From Vibrio echinoideorum (lineage in GTDB: Bacteria > Pseudomonadota > Gammaproteobacteria > Enterobacterales > Vibrionaceae), in NCBI RefSeq assembly GCF_024347455.1, contig NZ_AP025483.1, positions 434,001-498,000 of the forward strand: a DNA stretch of 64,000 nt, given 5' to 3'. Both the position numbers and the translations under genes were made by a program. Positions 21,901 to 30,206 of the stretch are shown here, one piece after another. The notes beneath the pieces were generated by a model. The model had not been told where the DNA came from and did not search any database. It saw only the letters and a program-made list of their open reading frames with translations. Within the stretch, counting starts at the first letter, position 1, and each line of letters opens with the position of its first letter.

Positions 21901-22599
21901 ATGAACTTAAATGTACTTGGTGAGTTACTGGACAACAGTTTCCTAGTTATAGAGAAAGCGCGTGAGCAGGGTTTGGATGAGAAAGTTACTTTGGATGTAA
22001 TTAAGCAAATCATTGAGGCGAATGGCGATAATACAATTCTTGATCAAGAGTTACATCCTCATTATGAGCTTGTTATAAATGGGCTATACCAAAATAAAAT
22101 AGAATCAAAAACCAAATGGCGCGACCGTATGATAGAGCTAGCCAAGCATGTATCAGAGTGGTCAAGAGATAAATCTAAAGTAGGCGCAGTATTAGTATCA
22201 AAAAAAGGTGGGGATATTACTTTAGGATATAACGGATTTCCTTTTGGTGTTAAAGACGATGAGGATCGCTACGATGAAAAAAAATTGAAGTTAAACATCA
22301 TTGTACATGCCGAGGTTAACGCTATTATCGCATCAGGTTCAAGGGCTGCTGATGGCCACCTTTATGTTGTTGGGAAGCCTATATGTGCAAGGTGTGCAGG
22401 ACCAATAATTCAATCGGGAATTAAGAGGGTTTTTGCAACCAAACCACAGAATATCGGAGAATATGAGCCCCCGAAAGATCCTAATGCTACAGATTGGGAA
22501 GAAATCGGAAGGCTTGCTATAACTATGCTTGAAGAAGCTGGTGTTGAATGTATCTTTTACGAAGCGACAACTGATGGTTATAAGTATAGTGACTTTTAA
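21901..22599 (+). CDS. dCMP/cytidine deaminase-family protein
   Basis: A 232-aa zinc-dependent deaminase. The C-terminal two thirds (about 75-232) is a cytidine/deoxycytidylate deaminase fold with His136 and Glu138 in HAEVNAII and the cysteines Cys162 and Cys165 in PICARCAGPII. GYNGFPFGVKDDEDRY is typical of dCMP deaminases. The N-terminal ~75 residues are helical and unlike the P-loop kinase part of AvcD-type anti-phage deaminases. Start supported by aggaggt about 8 nt upstream. Its place in a defence-type island suggests nucleotide-pool depletion during phage infection, but this is inference. Ordinary dCMP deaminase activity is the alternative. Confidence 0.85.
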   Translation: MNLNVLGELLDNSFLVIEKAREQGLDEKVTLDVIKQIIEANGDNTILDQELHPHYELVINGLYQNKIESKTKWRDRMIELAKHVSEWSRDKSKVGAVLVSKKGGDITLGYNGFPFGVKDDEDRYDEKKLKLNIIVHAEVNAIIASGSRAADGHLYVVGKPICARCAGPIIQSGIKRVFATKPQNIGEYEPPKDPNATDWEEIGRLAITMLEEAGVECIFYEATTDGYKYSDF

Positions 22600-22611
22600 T
22601 AGACAAAATAA

Positions 22612-22680
22612 TTAAGCTCAAAATGAGTGTAGGTGTAGGTGTAGGTGGTGAATTCTTCCTACACATTGAGTTTTTTGTAA
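22612..22680 (+). terminator. possible terminator with hexamer repeats
   Basis: CTCA..ATG.GTGTAGG near 22617-22634 can pair, with bulges, with CCTACACATTGAG (22658-22670), followed by ttttttg. The 5' arm runs into three tandem GTGTAG units. Confidence 0.45.
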
Positions 22681-23180
22681 AGGAAAAAACCGTAAACTAT
22701 TAGTTCTGATTACCCATATAGATGAACTATTAGATTAGGAGCTAATTAATATCAAGTGGTTAACTCAAAAAATCCATATAATTTCGACCTCAGAAGCCCA
22801 TAGAAGTATTTTGGGTCACTTAATGGGTATAGCCCAGCCTTAAAGCTGTAAGTTTATAACTGCTCCAGAGCCGGTTGCTCAGAGTAAGGAAGCCTTCCCC
22901 ATTTTATGCAAATTATCTTATGAGTGCAGTTTCTATACGTTAAGTTATCTGACGATATTAGATTAAAATTTCTAACTCTGTCATGCCCCAAAACGTGTTG
23001 TAAACCAAAGTATGAACATCAATTTTCAGTTAGTTTTGATATGCAAGGTAAGTAGTATTAAATAAACAAAAATTGCCCCCGTAATTAGTTATCATTTTGT
23101 GATTTTAACCAACCTCTTTGTCCACTTAGCAAGGCTAGTACCTACTTCAGGCGTCGCCATTTAATAAGGATGTATATAAC
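22681..23180. other. noncoding gap before the SIR2-HerA pair
   Basis: About 500 bases with no credible gene and no strong hairpin seen. It presumably holds the promoter for the SIR2-HerA operon. Confidence 0.5.
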
Positions 23181-24572
23181 TTGACTCAATACTTAAAATT
23201 AGGCGATGACCGATCTCCGGTCCAATTGGACTCAAATGGTGATAATGGTACCTTTAAAGTTGTTAACGACTGCACTTGGGCAAAAACAGAGGATGAAATT
23301 ACTCCAGATTTTCTGCGTTCGAGAATAGAACCTTGGTTAACCGCACTCTTCCAATCAGAGCACCTCAATTTACTTGTTGGTGCAGGTCTTAGTTCAGCTG
23401 TTCAACAGTTTGCAACAGGGCAACTTCCACAAGGTATGGGATGGATTACCGATCTAAAAGTATGTAAAGGTGAAATTGACTGTTATGTAGCTACGTCTGC
23501 GAAAGCTTCAGGAAGAAAGGATGGAAACATTGAAGATCAGATTCGTTCAATTAATGAGTTGATTAAGGGATTAGAAATTTTAACGGCACAGAATTTACCT
23601 GTACCACCATCGCCTCCAGGTTCCTTACCATATCGTAATTTTAAAAATGAATTGGTTGAACTAAATAATGAACTATCACGGTGTTTGAAATCGTTTTCAG
23701 ACTCAGTGAGTAGTGGCGAAAAATCAATCCGTGATGCAGAGCCGAAGCTAAAAACTGAAACATTTAATTATTTAGTTAATTTTTTGATGAGCTTTTCAAG
23801 TCGAACTGCGACGCGCGATAGATTGCATATATTTACAACCAATTATGATCGTATTTTAGAAACAGGGGCTGAATTAGCCGGTCTTAGATTAGTCGATCGG
23901 TTTGTTGGCAGTATTGCGCCAATCTTCCGGTCATCCCGATTAGAGGTTGATTATCATTATAATCCTCCTGGTATTCGTGGCGAGCCTAGATATTTGGAAG
24001 GGGTGGCTCGTTTCACAAAATTACATGGTTCATTAGATTGGTATGCAAATGAGGGAGCTATCAGGCGTTTTGGTCTCCCTTTTGGTGCCGCTACTGTAGA
24101 GCCATTTTTAGAAGTTGAAGGGGCTGGTTCAACCAATTATCAACAATTAATGATTTATCCAAATTCTGTTAAAGATCGTGAAACATCAGAATATCCCTAT
24201 GTCGAATTATTTAGAGATTTAGCGTCAGCGACATGCCGCCCGAATAGCACACTTGTAACCTACGGGTATAGTTTTGGTGACGAGCATATAAATCGAGTTC
24301 TCATAGATATGCTAACTATACCCTCAACGCATATCGTGATTATTGCTTATGGTGATCCACTTGGAAGAATCATGAGCTTTATAGCGGATAGTGGGCGTCA
24401 GGCTCAAATATCTTTATTACTTGGTGACCATTTCGGAGACCTCAAAACACTAGTCGATTACTACCTTCCAAAAGCAGCAATAGATCGTACATCAATTCGT
24501 ATGGCTGAGCTTTTAAAATCAAGAGGCTTATATCCAGCAGCTATCCAAAGCACAGTTGGTGGTGAAGAATGA
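23181..24572 (+). CDS. SIR2-domain defence protein (SIR2-HerA system)
   Basis: A 463-aa SIR2-family NADase-type protein. NAD-binding and catalytic motifs: NLLVGAGLSS (64-72), FTTNYDR with Asn221, and KLHGSLDW with catalytic-type His282. A later YGYSFGDEHIN is also common in defence SIR2 proteins. A TTG start is required: AAGGA (23166-23170) lies 10 nt upstream and the next Met falls after the first motif. Its stop overlaps the HerA start (ATGA), so the two are co-translated. In known SIR2-HerA systems the proteins form a large complex that depletes NAD+ on infection and causes abortive infection. Confidence 0.9.
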   Translation: MTQYLKLGDDRSPVQLDSNGDNGTFKVVNDCTWAKTEDEITPDFLRSRIEPWLTALFQSEHLNLLVGAGLSSAVQQFATGQLPQGMGWITDLKVCKGEIDCYVATSAKASGRKDGNIEDQIRSINELIKGLEILTAQNLPVPPSPPGSLPYRNFKNELVELNNELSRCLKSFSDSVSSGEKSIRDAEPKLKTETFNYLVNFLMSFSSRTATRDRLHIFTTNYDRILETGAELAGLRLVDRFVGSIAPIFRSSRLEVDYHYNPPGIRGEPRYLEGVARFTKLHGSLDWYANEGAIRRFGLPFGAATVEPFLEVEGAGSTNYQQLMIYPNSVKDRETSEYPYVELFRDLASATCRPNSTLVTYGYSFGDEHINRVLIDMLTIPSTHIVIIAYGDPLGRIMSFIADSGRQAQISLLLGDHFGDLKTLVDYYLPKAAIDRTSIRMAELLKSRGLYPAAIQSTVGGEE

Positions 24573-26632
24573 GTTCGTTACCCATTGAGCAAGGAGAGCA
24601 ATTAAGAGTTGGTACTGTAGATTTTGTGTCACCAAATGAAATTAGAGCAGTCCTTGATATTGATTCACCTGATTCTGTTGCCCTAAATGCTGGAACCCCG
24701 AGAAATTTTCCAAGGGTAAACAGTTATGTTTTAGTCTCTTGTGATAATGGTTACTTGGTTGGACAAATTGAGTGGCTTGCTGTTGAGCGTTCCCCTTATC
24801 CTAAACAAACGGATATCCATGATTTTGGGCTAGTTAATCTACCTTTCCCACAGAAAAAAATAAGTTTAAATCCAGTAGGTACTCTCAAACGAGTGTCAAC
24901 AAGAGGTGTTGATTCTTTCAAATTTCGACGAGGTTCAGAATCATTTCCTTCAATTGGTTCCGCTATTTTACTGCCGACGGATTTTCAACTTAAATCAATT
25001 GTTGAGTCTGGTAACAATCGAAGAGTTACCATAGGGCAAAGCCCACTTGCAAATAATGCAAATGTTGCAATAGACCCTGACCGCCTATTTGGTCGCCATA
25101 TTGCTGTGCTAGGGAACACTGGGAGTGGTAAATCTTGTTCAGTTGCAGGTCTTATTCAGTGGTCGTTAGAAGCGGCAATGAAATTAGAAAAAAAGCCTAA
25201 TGCTAGATTTATTATTTTAGACCCTAATGGTGAATATACCCGAGCATTAGGTCCAGAGACTAAATTCAAAGGTCGTGTTTTTAAAGTAGAAGCTGAAGAA
25301 GGCGAAAACCAACTACAAGTACCTTCGTGGTTTTGGAATAGTGCTGAATGGGCGTCTTTCACGCAAGCAAGCCCGAAAGCACAGCTACCATTGCTAAAGC
25401 GCTCTTTGAGAGCAATGCGAAATGAAGACTTTGAACTTGAAACAGATTTAAATATTGAGATAAAACGCTTTCTCGGTAATGTCTTAGTTACTTTAAAACA
25501 TGATAAGAGTTCAGGTAGACCATTTGGTGGATATGGACCCGCGAAAGGTTTTAATGAGACTATGGCCAAATGGATAGAAAGCTTTTTAGCTTATAGGGAT
25601 CAATTAGGTGATCACAAATTAACACAAGTCATAACTGCAATGTGTCAGTACCGAGAAGATAGAAGTGTGCAATACGCTACTTTACAGGCTACGGTGCCTG
25701 AAATTGACAACATTGTAGATAAAGTTACTTCAGCATTTCAGCAGTTCGGTGGTAATGAGCATGACTTGTTGCCTAAGAGTGAAGATATTCCATTACCATT
25801 TGAAGGAAATAACCTAGTTGCCTATTTAGAGGCATTAGCGCAAGAAAATGGTAGTGAACAATATGTCGAATATTTGGTGGCACGCATACGTACAATGCTA
25901 TCTGATACACGAATGAAGCCCATCACTAATGATGCGGAGCAGAGGGTCGATTTAGCTAAGTGGTTAGAAAGCTATATAGGTAAGGATGGATCAGGTGAGA
26001 GTGACAGCTGTGTTTCAATTATTGATCTTTCTTTAGTACCAAATGAAATCACCCACCTTGTGACTGCTGTTATTTCAAGGATTATCTTTGAGTCATTGCA
26101 ACGTTATAGGCGGCTAAATAACAAATCCTTACCAACTGTGCTTGTAGCTGAAGAAGCGCATACATTTATTAAGCGCTATCGTGATGACTCTGAAAACCAG
26201 GATGTTGCTGCTGTTTGTTGCCAAGTATTTGAGAAAATCGCACGTGAAGGAAGAAAGTTTGGTCTTGGCATGGTGATTTCTTCGCAACGGCCTTCGGAGT
26301 TATCACCTACGGTTTTATCTCAATGTAATACATTTCTATTGCATCGAATTAGTAACGACAGAGATCAAGAGCAGGTACATAAAATGGTACCAGATAATTT
26401 GCGCGGACTACTCCGTGAGTTACCTTCTTTACCATCTCAGCATGCAATTCTCATGGGATGGGCCTCTGAACTTCCTGTTCTGGTTAAAATGAAGAGTTTA
26501 ACGAAAGAGCAACAACCACATTCAGATGATCCTGACTTTTGGGATGTTTGGACAAGAGAAGATACTGATGGAGGAGTGGTAGAGCGAGATGCTGATTGGA
26601 ATAAAGTTGTCAAGGAGTGGCAGCAGAACTAA
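24569..26632 (+). CDS. HerA-like ATPase (SIR2-HerA system)
   Basis: A 687-aa hexameric DNA-translocase-type ATPase. An N-terminal HAS-barrel-like domain (about 10-75) is followed by a HerA/FtsK ATPase core with Walker A GNTGSGKS (182-189), ILDPNGEY just after, a Walker B TVLVAEEAHTF in the last third, and GLGMVISSQRPSELSPTVLSQ (sensor/arginine-finger region). Full length for the family. It overlaps the SIR2 gene by 4 nt. Expected to assemble with SIR2 into a ring complex; the ATPase or a partner nuclease activity may sense phage DNA. Confidence 0.9.
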   Translation: MSSLPIEQGEQLRVGTVDFVSPNEIRAVLDIDSPDSVALNAGTPRNFPRVNSYVLVSCDNGYLVGQIEWLAVERSPYPKQTDIHDFGLVNLPFPQKKISLNPVGTLKRVSTRGVDSFKFRRGSESFPSIGSAILLPTDFQLKSIVESGNNRRVTIGQSPLANNANVAIDPDRLFGRHIAVLGNTGSGKSCSVAGLIQWSLEAAMKLEKKPNARFIILDPNGEYTRALGPETKFKGRVFKVEAEEGENQLQVPSWFWNSAEWASFTQASPKAQLPLLKRSLRAMRNEDFELETDLNIEIKRFLGNVLVTLKHDKSSGRPFGGYGPAKGFNETMAKWIESFLAYRDQLGDHKLTQVITAMCQYREDRSVQYATLQATVPEIDNIVDKVTSAFQQFGGNEHDLLPKSEDIPLPFEGNNLVAYLEALAQENGSEQYVEYLVARIRTMLSDTRMKPITNDAEQRVDLAKWLESYIGKDGSGESDSCVSIIDLSLVPNEITHLVTAVISRIIFESLQRYRRLNNKSLPTVLVAEEAHTFIKRYRDDSENQDVAAVCCQVFEKIAREGRKFGLGMVISSQRPSELSPTVLSQCNTFLLHRISNDRDQEQVHKMVPDNLRGLLRELPSLPSQHAILMGWASELPVLVKMKSLTKEQQPHSDDPDFWDVWTREDTDGGVVERDADWNKVVKEWQQN

Positions 26633-26939
26633 AAATAATTTTGATCGAAATTTGCTCGCTTTGCTTCTCAATTCGGGAGAGTGAAGCGTTAGTTTATATT
26701 TGTAATACTTATCGTAATCAAAGTGGTTTTTAAACATTAACTTGGTTTTATTCAGATGCGAGATGATTGGCACTTTGTAACTAAGAAGTGCCTACACAGT
26801 GTTGGCATCGATGAAATTGAAAGCCTCAACAAGTTACTTTTTCAGTATTTGAGCTAATGGGAGGTAAAGACAAGACCTGACCCTTTACTGTTCTCTTCGG
26901 GGCTTACGGCAAAAGCCGATTAGCTTCTTTCATACAGCA
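26633..26939 (+). ncRNA. probable retron ncRNA (msr-msd), limits not determined
   Basis: Type II retrons carry their ncRNA upstream of the effector gene, and this 307-base gap is the only space for it. Structures seen: GGCACTT / AAGTGCC hairpin (26769-26793), TAACTTG (26738-26744) pairing with CAAGTTA (26830-26836), and AGCTAATGGG (26852-26861) against CCGATTAGCT (26917-26926), enclosing GTAAAG / CTTTAC and GGCTT / AAGCC hairpins. I could not identify the a1/a2 repeats or the branching guanosine with confidence. The call rests mainly on gene context. Confidence 0.45.
26868..26884 (+). repeat. inverted repeat flanking the retron, left copy
   Basis: CAAGACCTGACCCT (26871-26884). Its reverse complement recurs as AGAGTCAGGTCTTG (28868-28881) just after the RT gene, with 13 of 14 bases matching. 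The match extends imperfectly for about 26 nt (gtcaggtcttg...cttt.ac). Together they bracket the retron genes. Confidence 0.6.
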
Positions 26940-27914
26940 GTGAGCAAAAAATTTGAAAATGCTATTATTGACGTGTTTGAAGCTTTTGACGTCAATAAGT
27001 TTAAGGTCAACTACCCTGACCATCGAATTTTTGTTTGCGGTGGGCCTATAAATGTAAAAAAAATCGTCCCTTTAAGCTTTCGTCAACGACTGATAGAGAA
27101 GTTAGCCTCAGATTATCCCGATCTCGAAAATGAAGTTGTTTTAGCTGAAACCTTTAAAGATTACTTTAGAGAACATGCTTACAGTGATTTACTTATATTC
27201 GAAGATGACATAGCTCAATTGGCTTCGGTAGTTGTCATTTTTCTGGAAAGCCCTGGGTCACTAGTTGAGTTGGGGATGTTCTGCACTAAACCTAACTTCT
27301 ATAAAAAATTACTAATAGTTGCACCTAGAGAGGAAACTGAAAGAGAAGACTCATTCATTTACCTTGGCCCATTAGATCACATCCGCAGTAAAGAACCATC
27401 TTCAGTAGCAATATACCCGTGGCCTGATGCTCAAGTCTCTGATTATCCTAAAATCCACATGCAAGACTTGTGTGGCACTTTGCTAGAAAAGCGAAATACG
27501 ATCCCGAAACACCCTGCATTTAACAAAAAAAATTCTGGACATATCGCTTTGCTACTACTGGAAATTATCCGTCTCTCCTATCCAATATTATTAACTGAAA
27601 TTGAACTAGCATTGGCATCATTAGGGCTTGATGAAGAGAGAAGTAAAGTTACTCGATTACTGTATTTGTTGAATCGACTTGAATACTTAGATACGTATGA
27701 ATACGGTGGTGGGTATAAATTTTATTACCCTTTTGACAGGACGAGTCCAAGAATCAAATTTGGAACTAATAAACACTCGGCTACATTCGATGAAAAAAAA
27801 TTAGTGATGAACTTAAAGATGTCATATGTAAGAGATAATGATGACGGTGCATCTAGGAAAAGGATAGCTGCAGCTACTGAGATACAGAAGAAACTCAAAG
27901 GTGGTGAAAAGTGA
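26940..27914 (+). CDS. retron effector, nucleoside deoxyribosyltransferase-like (Eco1/St85 type)
   Basis: A 324-aa toxin-like partner of the retron reverse transcriptase. The N-terminal half is a nucleoside-deoxyribosyltransferase-like fold: RIFVCGG near residue 29, and VVVIFLESPGSLVELGMF, matching the ESPGSxxELGxF signature of the Eco1 effector. The rest (about 190-300) is a winged-helix-like domain (LLTEIELALASLGLDEERSK...). The start is a GTG at 26940 without a clear ribosome site, so it is uncertain. It overlaps the RT gene by 4 nt (GTGA). In type II retrons this protein is held inactive by the RT-msDNA filament and acts on nucleotides or DNA once released. Confidence 0.85.
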   Translation: MSKKFENAIIDVFEAFDVNKFKVNYPDHRIFVCGGPINVKKIVPLSFRQRLIEKLASDYPDLENEVVLAETFKDYFREHAYSDLLIFEDDIAQLASVVVIFLESPGSLVELGMFCTKPNFYKKLLIVAPREETEREDSFIYLGPLDHIRSKEPSSVAIYPWPDAQVSDYPKIHMQDLCGTLLEKRNTIPKHPAFNKKNSGHIALLLLEIIRLSYPILLTEIELALASLGLDEERSKVTRLLYLLNRLEYLDTYEYGGGYKFYYPFDRTSPRIKFGTNKHSATFDEKKLVMNLKMSYVRDNDDGASRKRIAAATEIQKKLKGGEK

Positions 27915-28852
27915 ATTTATCAGAATTACTGGAAAGTTTCCTTTTCATGGAAGAAGAAGAAATTGTTTCTTTTGCAGCTAGCTCCCCTTATCGTTACAAA
28001 GTCTATTCAATCGCTAAGCGGAACTCCGAAGAGCGTAGAATAATTGCTCATCCCTCAAAAGAACTAAAATTCATTCAGAGAATTATTGTTGACCAACTAG
28101 CCGGACAACTGCCAATTCACAATACGGCTAAAGCATATATGAAAGGGTTAAGCATAAAAGACAATGCTCGCCCACATGCTAAGTATAAATACTTACTCAA
28201 GATGGACTTGAAGAATTTTTTTCCTAGCATAAAGCCTTCATTATTTTTTAAAGAATGCCGCCTGCATGGTGTTGAATTGTCAGAACTAGATATAGATTTG
28301 CTTGAAGGGTTTCTCTTCTGGAAGCGAAAAAGAGCAACACATTTAGTTCTAAGCATAGGGGCTCCGAGTTCGCCATTGGTATCAAACTTTATTCTCTATA
28401 GATTTGATGAAGCCATTAGCCGTTATTGTAAGTCGTTGGGAATCAATTACACCAGATATGCAGATGACCTTACCTTTTCGACTAATGAGAAAGATGTACT
28501 TTTGAAGTTTCCTGCAAAAGTTAGGAAAACACTAAATTATCTCTATGACGGTCAAATCAAGATTAACCTTAGAAAAACGGTACTATCTTCTAAGGCACAT
28601 AATAGACATGTAACAGGAATAACATTATCAAATGAAGGAAAATTAAGTGTAGGGAGAGAGACAAAGCGTACGCTGTCGGCCTCTATACATCGCTTTACAC
28701 AGCAAAAACTGTCTGATGACGACATATTAAAACTTAAGGGAAACTTAGCCCATACAGTGTTCATAGAGCCAGACTTTTTAGATAGAATGATAAAAAAATA
28801 CGGACGTAATGCTATCTATGAGCTTAAGCACTATACACCCTCAAGTAATTGA
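27911..28852 (+). CDS. retron reverse transcriptase
   Basis: A 313-aa reverse transcriptase that makes msDNA from the retron ncRNA. Retron hallmarks: NAxxH as NARPH (85-89), catalytic YADD (183-186) in RYADDLTFS, and the VTG motif (234-236) in HVTGITLSNEGKLSVG, which in retrons binds the msr. Full length for the family. The GTG start overlaps the effector stop and has an aaggtgg site 7 nt upstream. With the upstream deoxyribosyltransferase-like protein it forms a type II retron, a known anti-phage toxin-antitoxin-like system. Confidence 0.93.
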   Translation: MNLSELLESFLFMEEEEIVSFAASSPYRYKVYSIAKRNSEERRIIAHPSKELKFIQRIIVDQLAGQLPIHNTAKAYMKGLSIKDNARPHAKYKYLLKMDLKNFFPSIKPSLFFKECRLHGVELSELDIDLLEGFLFWKRKRATHLVLSIGAPSSPLVSNFILYRFDEAISRYCKSLGINYTRYADDLTFSTNEKDVLLKFPAKVRKTLNYLYDGQIKINLRKTVLSSKAHNRHVTGITLSNEGKLSVGRETKRTLSASIHRFTQQKLSDDDILKLKGNLAHTVFIEPDFLDRMIKKYGRNAIYELKHYTPSSN

Positions 28853-29037
28853 AATGGCAAAAACGATAGAGTCAGGTCTTGCACTTTTTACTTGGCGAAG
28901 TTCTCTATACTTGAAGTAATTTATTGATTGCTAATTTAGCAAGGTCGTTGTCATATTTCTGTTCATTAATGAGTCAGCAGCATTGCTGACTCTACGAATA
29001 CCAAGATAAATTATCGTATTTGAAATATTACTTATTG
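28853..29037. other. gap between retron and replacement mutY
   Basis: 185 AT-rich bases. It holds the right inverted-repeat copy and a perfect 9-bp hairpin GAGTCAGCA-gcat-TGCTGACTC (28971-28992). That hairpin may end the minus-strand mutY transcript although no T-run follows it. Confidence 0.5.
28868..28884 (-). repeat. inverted repeat flanking the retron, right copy
   Basis: GAGTCAGGTCTTGCAC, 15 nt after the RT stop codon; partner of the copy at 26868-26884. It could mark a cassette boundary or a REP-like element. Confidence 0.6.
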
Positions 29038-30060
29038 TTAGGTTAAGTTAATGTTCTTTAAGATGAATTTTTTTATTGGGGTCGGTAGCCCTAGATCTTG
29101 CAACTCAGTTGGTAATACCCAAGCTTGTTCTTGATTTAAGCCGCTCATACGCTCAATGGACCAAACTTTTGCTTCAAGCTTGTAGTGTGTAAATGTATGT
29201 TTAAAGCTACCTTTTAAATGAACATGTTCACCAAGATGTTCTGGTTCGATATGAATTTGAGGTAGACACCACAATGCGCCCCAAATACCGTCTTTTGCTC
29301 GTTTTTCTAATAATATTTTCCCCTTTGATTCGATCCAGAGAAACTGCCCAGAGCGAGTCGGTACGTTTTTTTTGGGTTTGGGAGTTGGTAACTCGTCCAC
29401 TCGATCACTTTTGAATGCGAGGCAATACTCCTGAAAATCACATTCTAAGCAGTTGGGGCTTCTCGGCTTACAAACAGTTGCCCCCATATCCAGTAGTCCT
29501 TGTGCAAAAGATCTATTGTTTCGTGTGGGCGTAAACGTCTCTGCAAGCCCCCACAATTGCTTATCGACTTTTGATGTGCCTGGCACCCCATCTACCCCAA
29601 AAAAACGGCAAAACAAGCGTTTGACGTTGCCATCGACGATGGGACCATAGGTATTGTAAGCGAATGAAGCGATGGCTCCCGCGGTATAGCGGCCAACGCC
29701 AGGAATTTTGAGTAGTGTCTCAACATGGTCTGGGAATAGACCATTACACTCATCCACGATGTATTGCGCGGCTTTTCTCAAATTCCGAGCTCGAGAGTAG
29801 TAGCCTAATCCTTGCCAATGGCTCATGACTTCATCTTCCGTGGCTGCAGCTAAAACTTCGATTGTTGGAAAGCTAACCATCCAACGCTCAAAATACGGAA
29901 TGACAGTGGTGACTTGTGTTTGTTGAAGCATTACTTCAGAGACAAGTACGCGATAAGGCGTTGGGTTTTCTTGCCAAGGTAAATCATGGCGACCGTGTGT
30001 CTGTTGCCATGTGATGAGCTGATCTTGGAATTTTTCGGGCGTCAAAGGAAATTGCGTCAT
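29038..30060 (-). CDS. mutY: adenine glycosylase MutY, divergent complete copy carried by the island
   Basis: A 340-aa A/G-specific adenine glycosylase that removes adenine opposite 8-oxoguanine. All functional parts are present: N terminus FQDQLITWQQTHGRHDLPWQ, catalytic Glu42 in SEVMLQQTQ, HhH region IPGVGRYTAGAI, IVDGNVKR with the catalytic Asp, Fe-S cysteines in CKPRSPNCLECDFQEYC, and a NUDIX-like C-terminal domain with FKHTFTHYKLE. Its sequence is only moderately similar to the native MutY fragments, so it is not a duplication. It lies at the right end of the island in the same orientation and near the same place as the native gene, and very probably replaces it. AT-rich upstream DNA (30061-30180) should hold its promoter. 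Confidence 0.95.
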   Translation of the reverse strand: MTQFPLTPEKFQDQLITWQQTHGRHDLPWQENPTPYRVLVSEVMLQQTQVTTVIPYFERWMVSFPTIEVLAAATEDEVMSHWQGLGYYSRARNLRKAAQYIVDECNGLFPDHVETLLKIPGVGRYTAGAIASFAYNTYGPIVDGNVKRLFCRFFGVDGVPGTSKVDKQLWGLAETFTPTRNNRSFAQGLLDMGATVCKPRSPNCLECDFQEYCLAFKSDRVDELPTPKPKKNVPTRSGQFLWIESKGKILLEKRAKDGIWGALWCLPQIHIEPEHLGEHVHLKGSFKHTFTHYKLEAKVWSIERMSGLNQEQAWVLPTELQDLGLPTPIKKFILKNINLT

Positions 30061-30183
30061 AAATTTTTCTTATTTGAATTGCTGACTTGGTTGCTTCAAT
30101 TGATGGAAATGAACCACCAATTATGTTTTAGTGCTGTTTTTATTTTAAATACAATGAATTATTGATAGTGGCCCACTAGCTCA
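30061..30183. other. AT-rich right end of the island
   Basis: Short AT-rich stretch between the replacement mutY and attR, matching the AT-rich 3' end described for GInt elements. On the minus strand it must carry the leader and probably the promoter of the island mutY. No gene. Confidence 0.6.
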
Positions 30184-30206
30184 TCGTGATTCGTTGCAAT
30201 AGCCAA
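30184..30206 (+). repeat. right attachment site (attR)
   Basis: TCGTGATT-cgttgc-AATAGCCAA. TCGTGATT (30184-30191) is the inverse of the AATCACGA at the left end (13432-13439), so the two island ends face each other as inverted arms. AATAGCCAA is native mutY. TGATT-N6-AATnnCnAA is an imperfect direct repeat of attL. Confidence 0.7.

Larger units (their letters stand above)
13427..30197 (+). mobile_element. GInt-like genomic island inserted in mutY
   Basis: A segment of about 16.8 kb between the two halves of the native mutY. Left end, reading inward: an operon of three overlapping tyrosine recombinases plus a small coiled-coil protein, the ginABCD layout that defines GInt islands. Middle: cargo of defence-type genes (deaminase-like, SIR2-HerA, retron) and unknown genes. 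Right end: a complete divergent mutY and a short AT-rich tail. The ends carry imperfect direct repeats and inverted AATCACGA arms. The structure matches what is known of GInts (gin operon, cargo, AT-rich end, site-specific insertion, imperfect flanking repeats). Exact crossover bases are inferred to within about 6 bp. Confidence 0.85.

Noticed and set aside
26522..26773. 83-codon minus-strand frame over the end of the HerA gene
   Set aside because: It overlaps well-supported HerA coding sequence and has no ribosome site or family likeness.
29896..29939. Similarity between 13387-13430 and 29896-29939 (17 of 19 identical around tgttgaagcat), first taken as the island's att repeats
   Set aside because: This is simply the conserved catalytic region shared by the two mutY genes. 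The native 5' fragment at 30198-30298 shows that the true right junction is about 260 bases further right.
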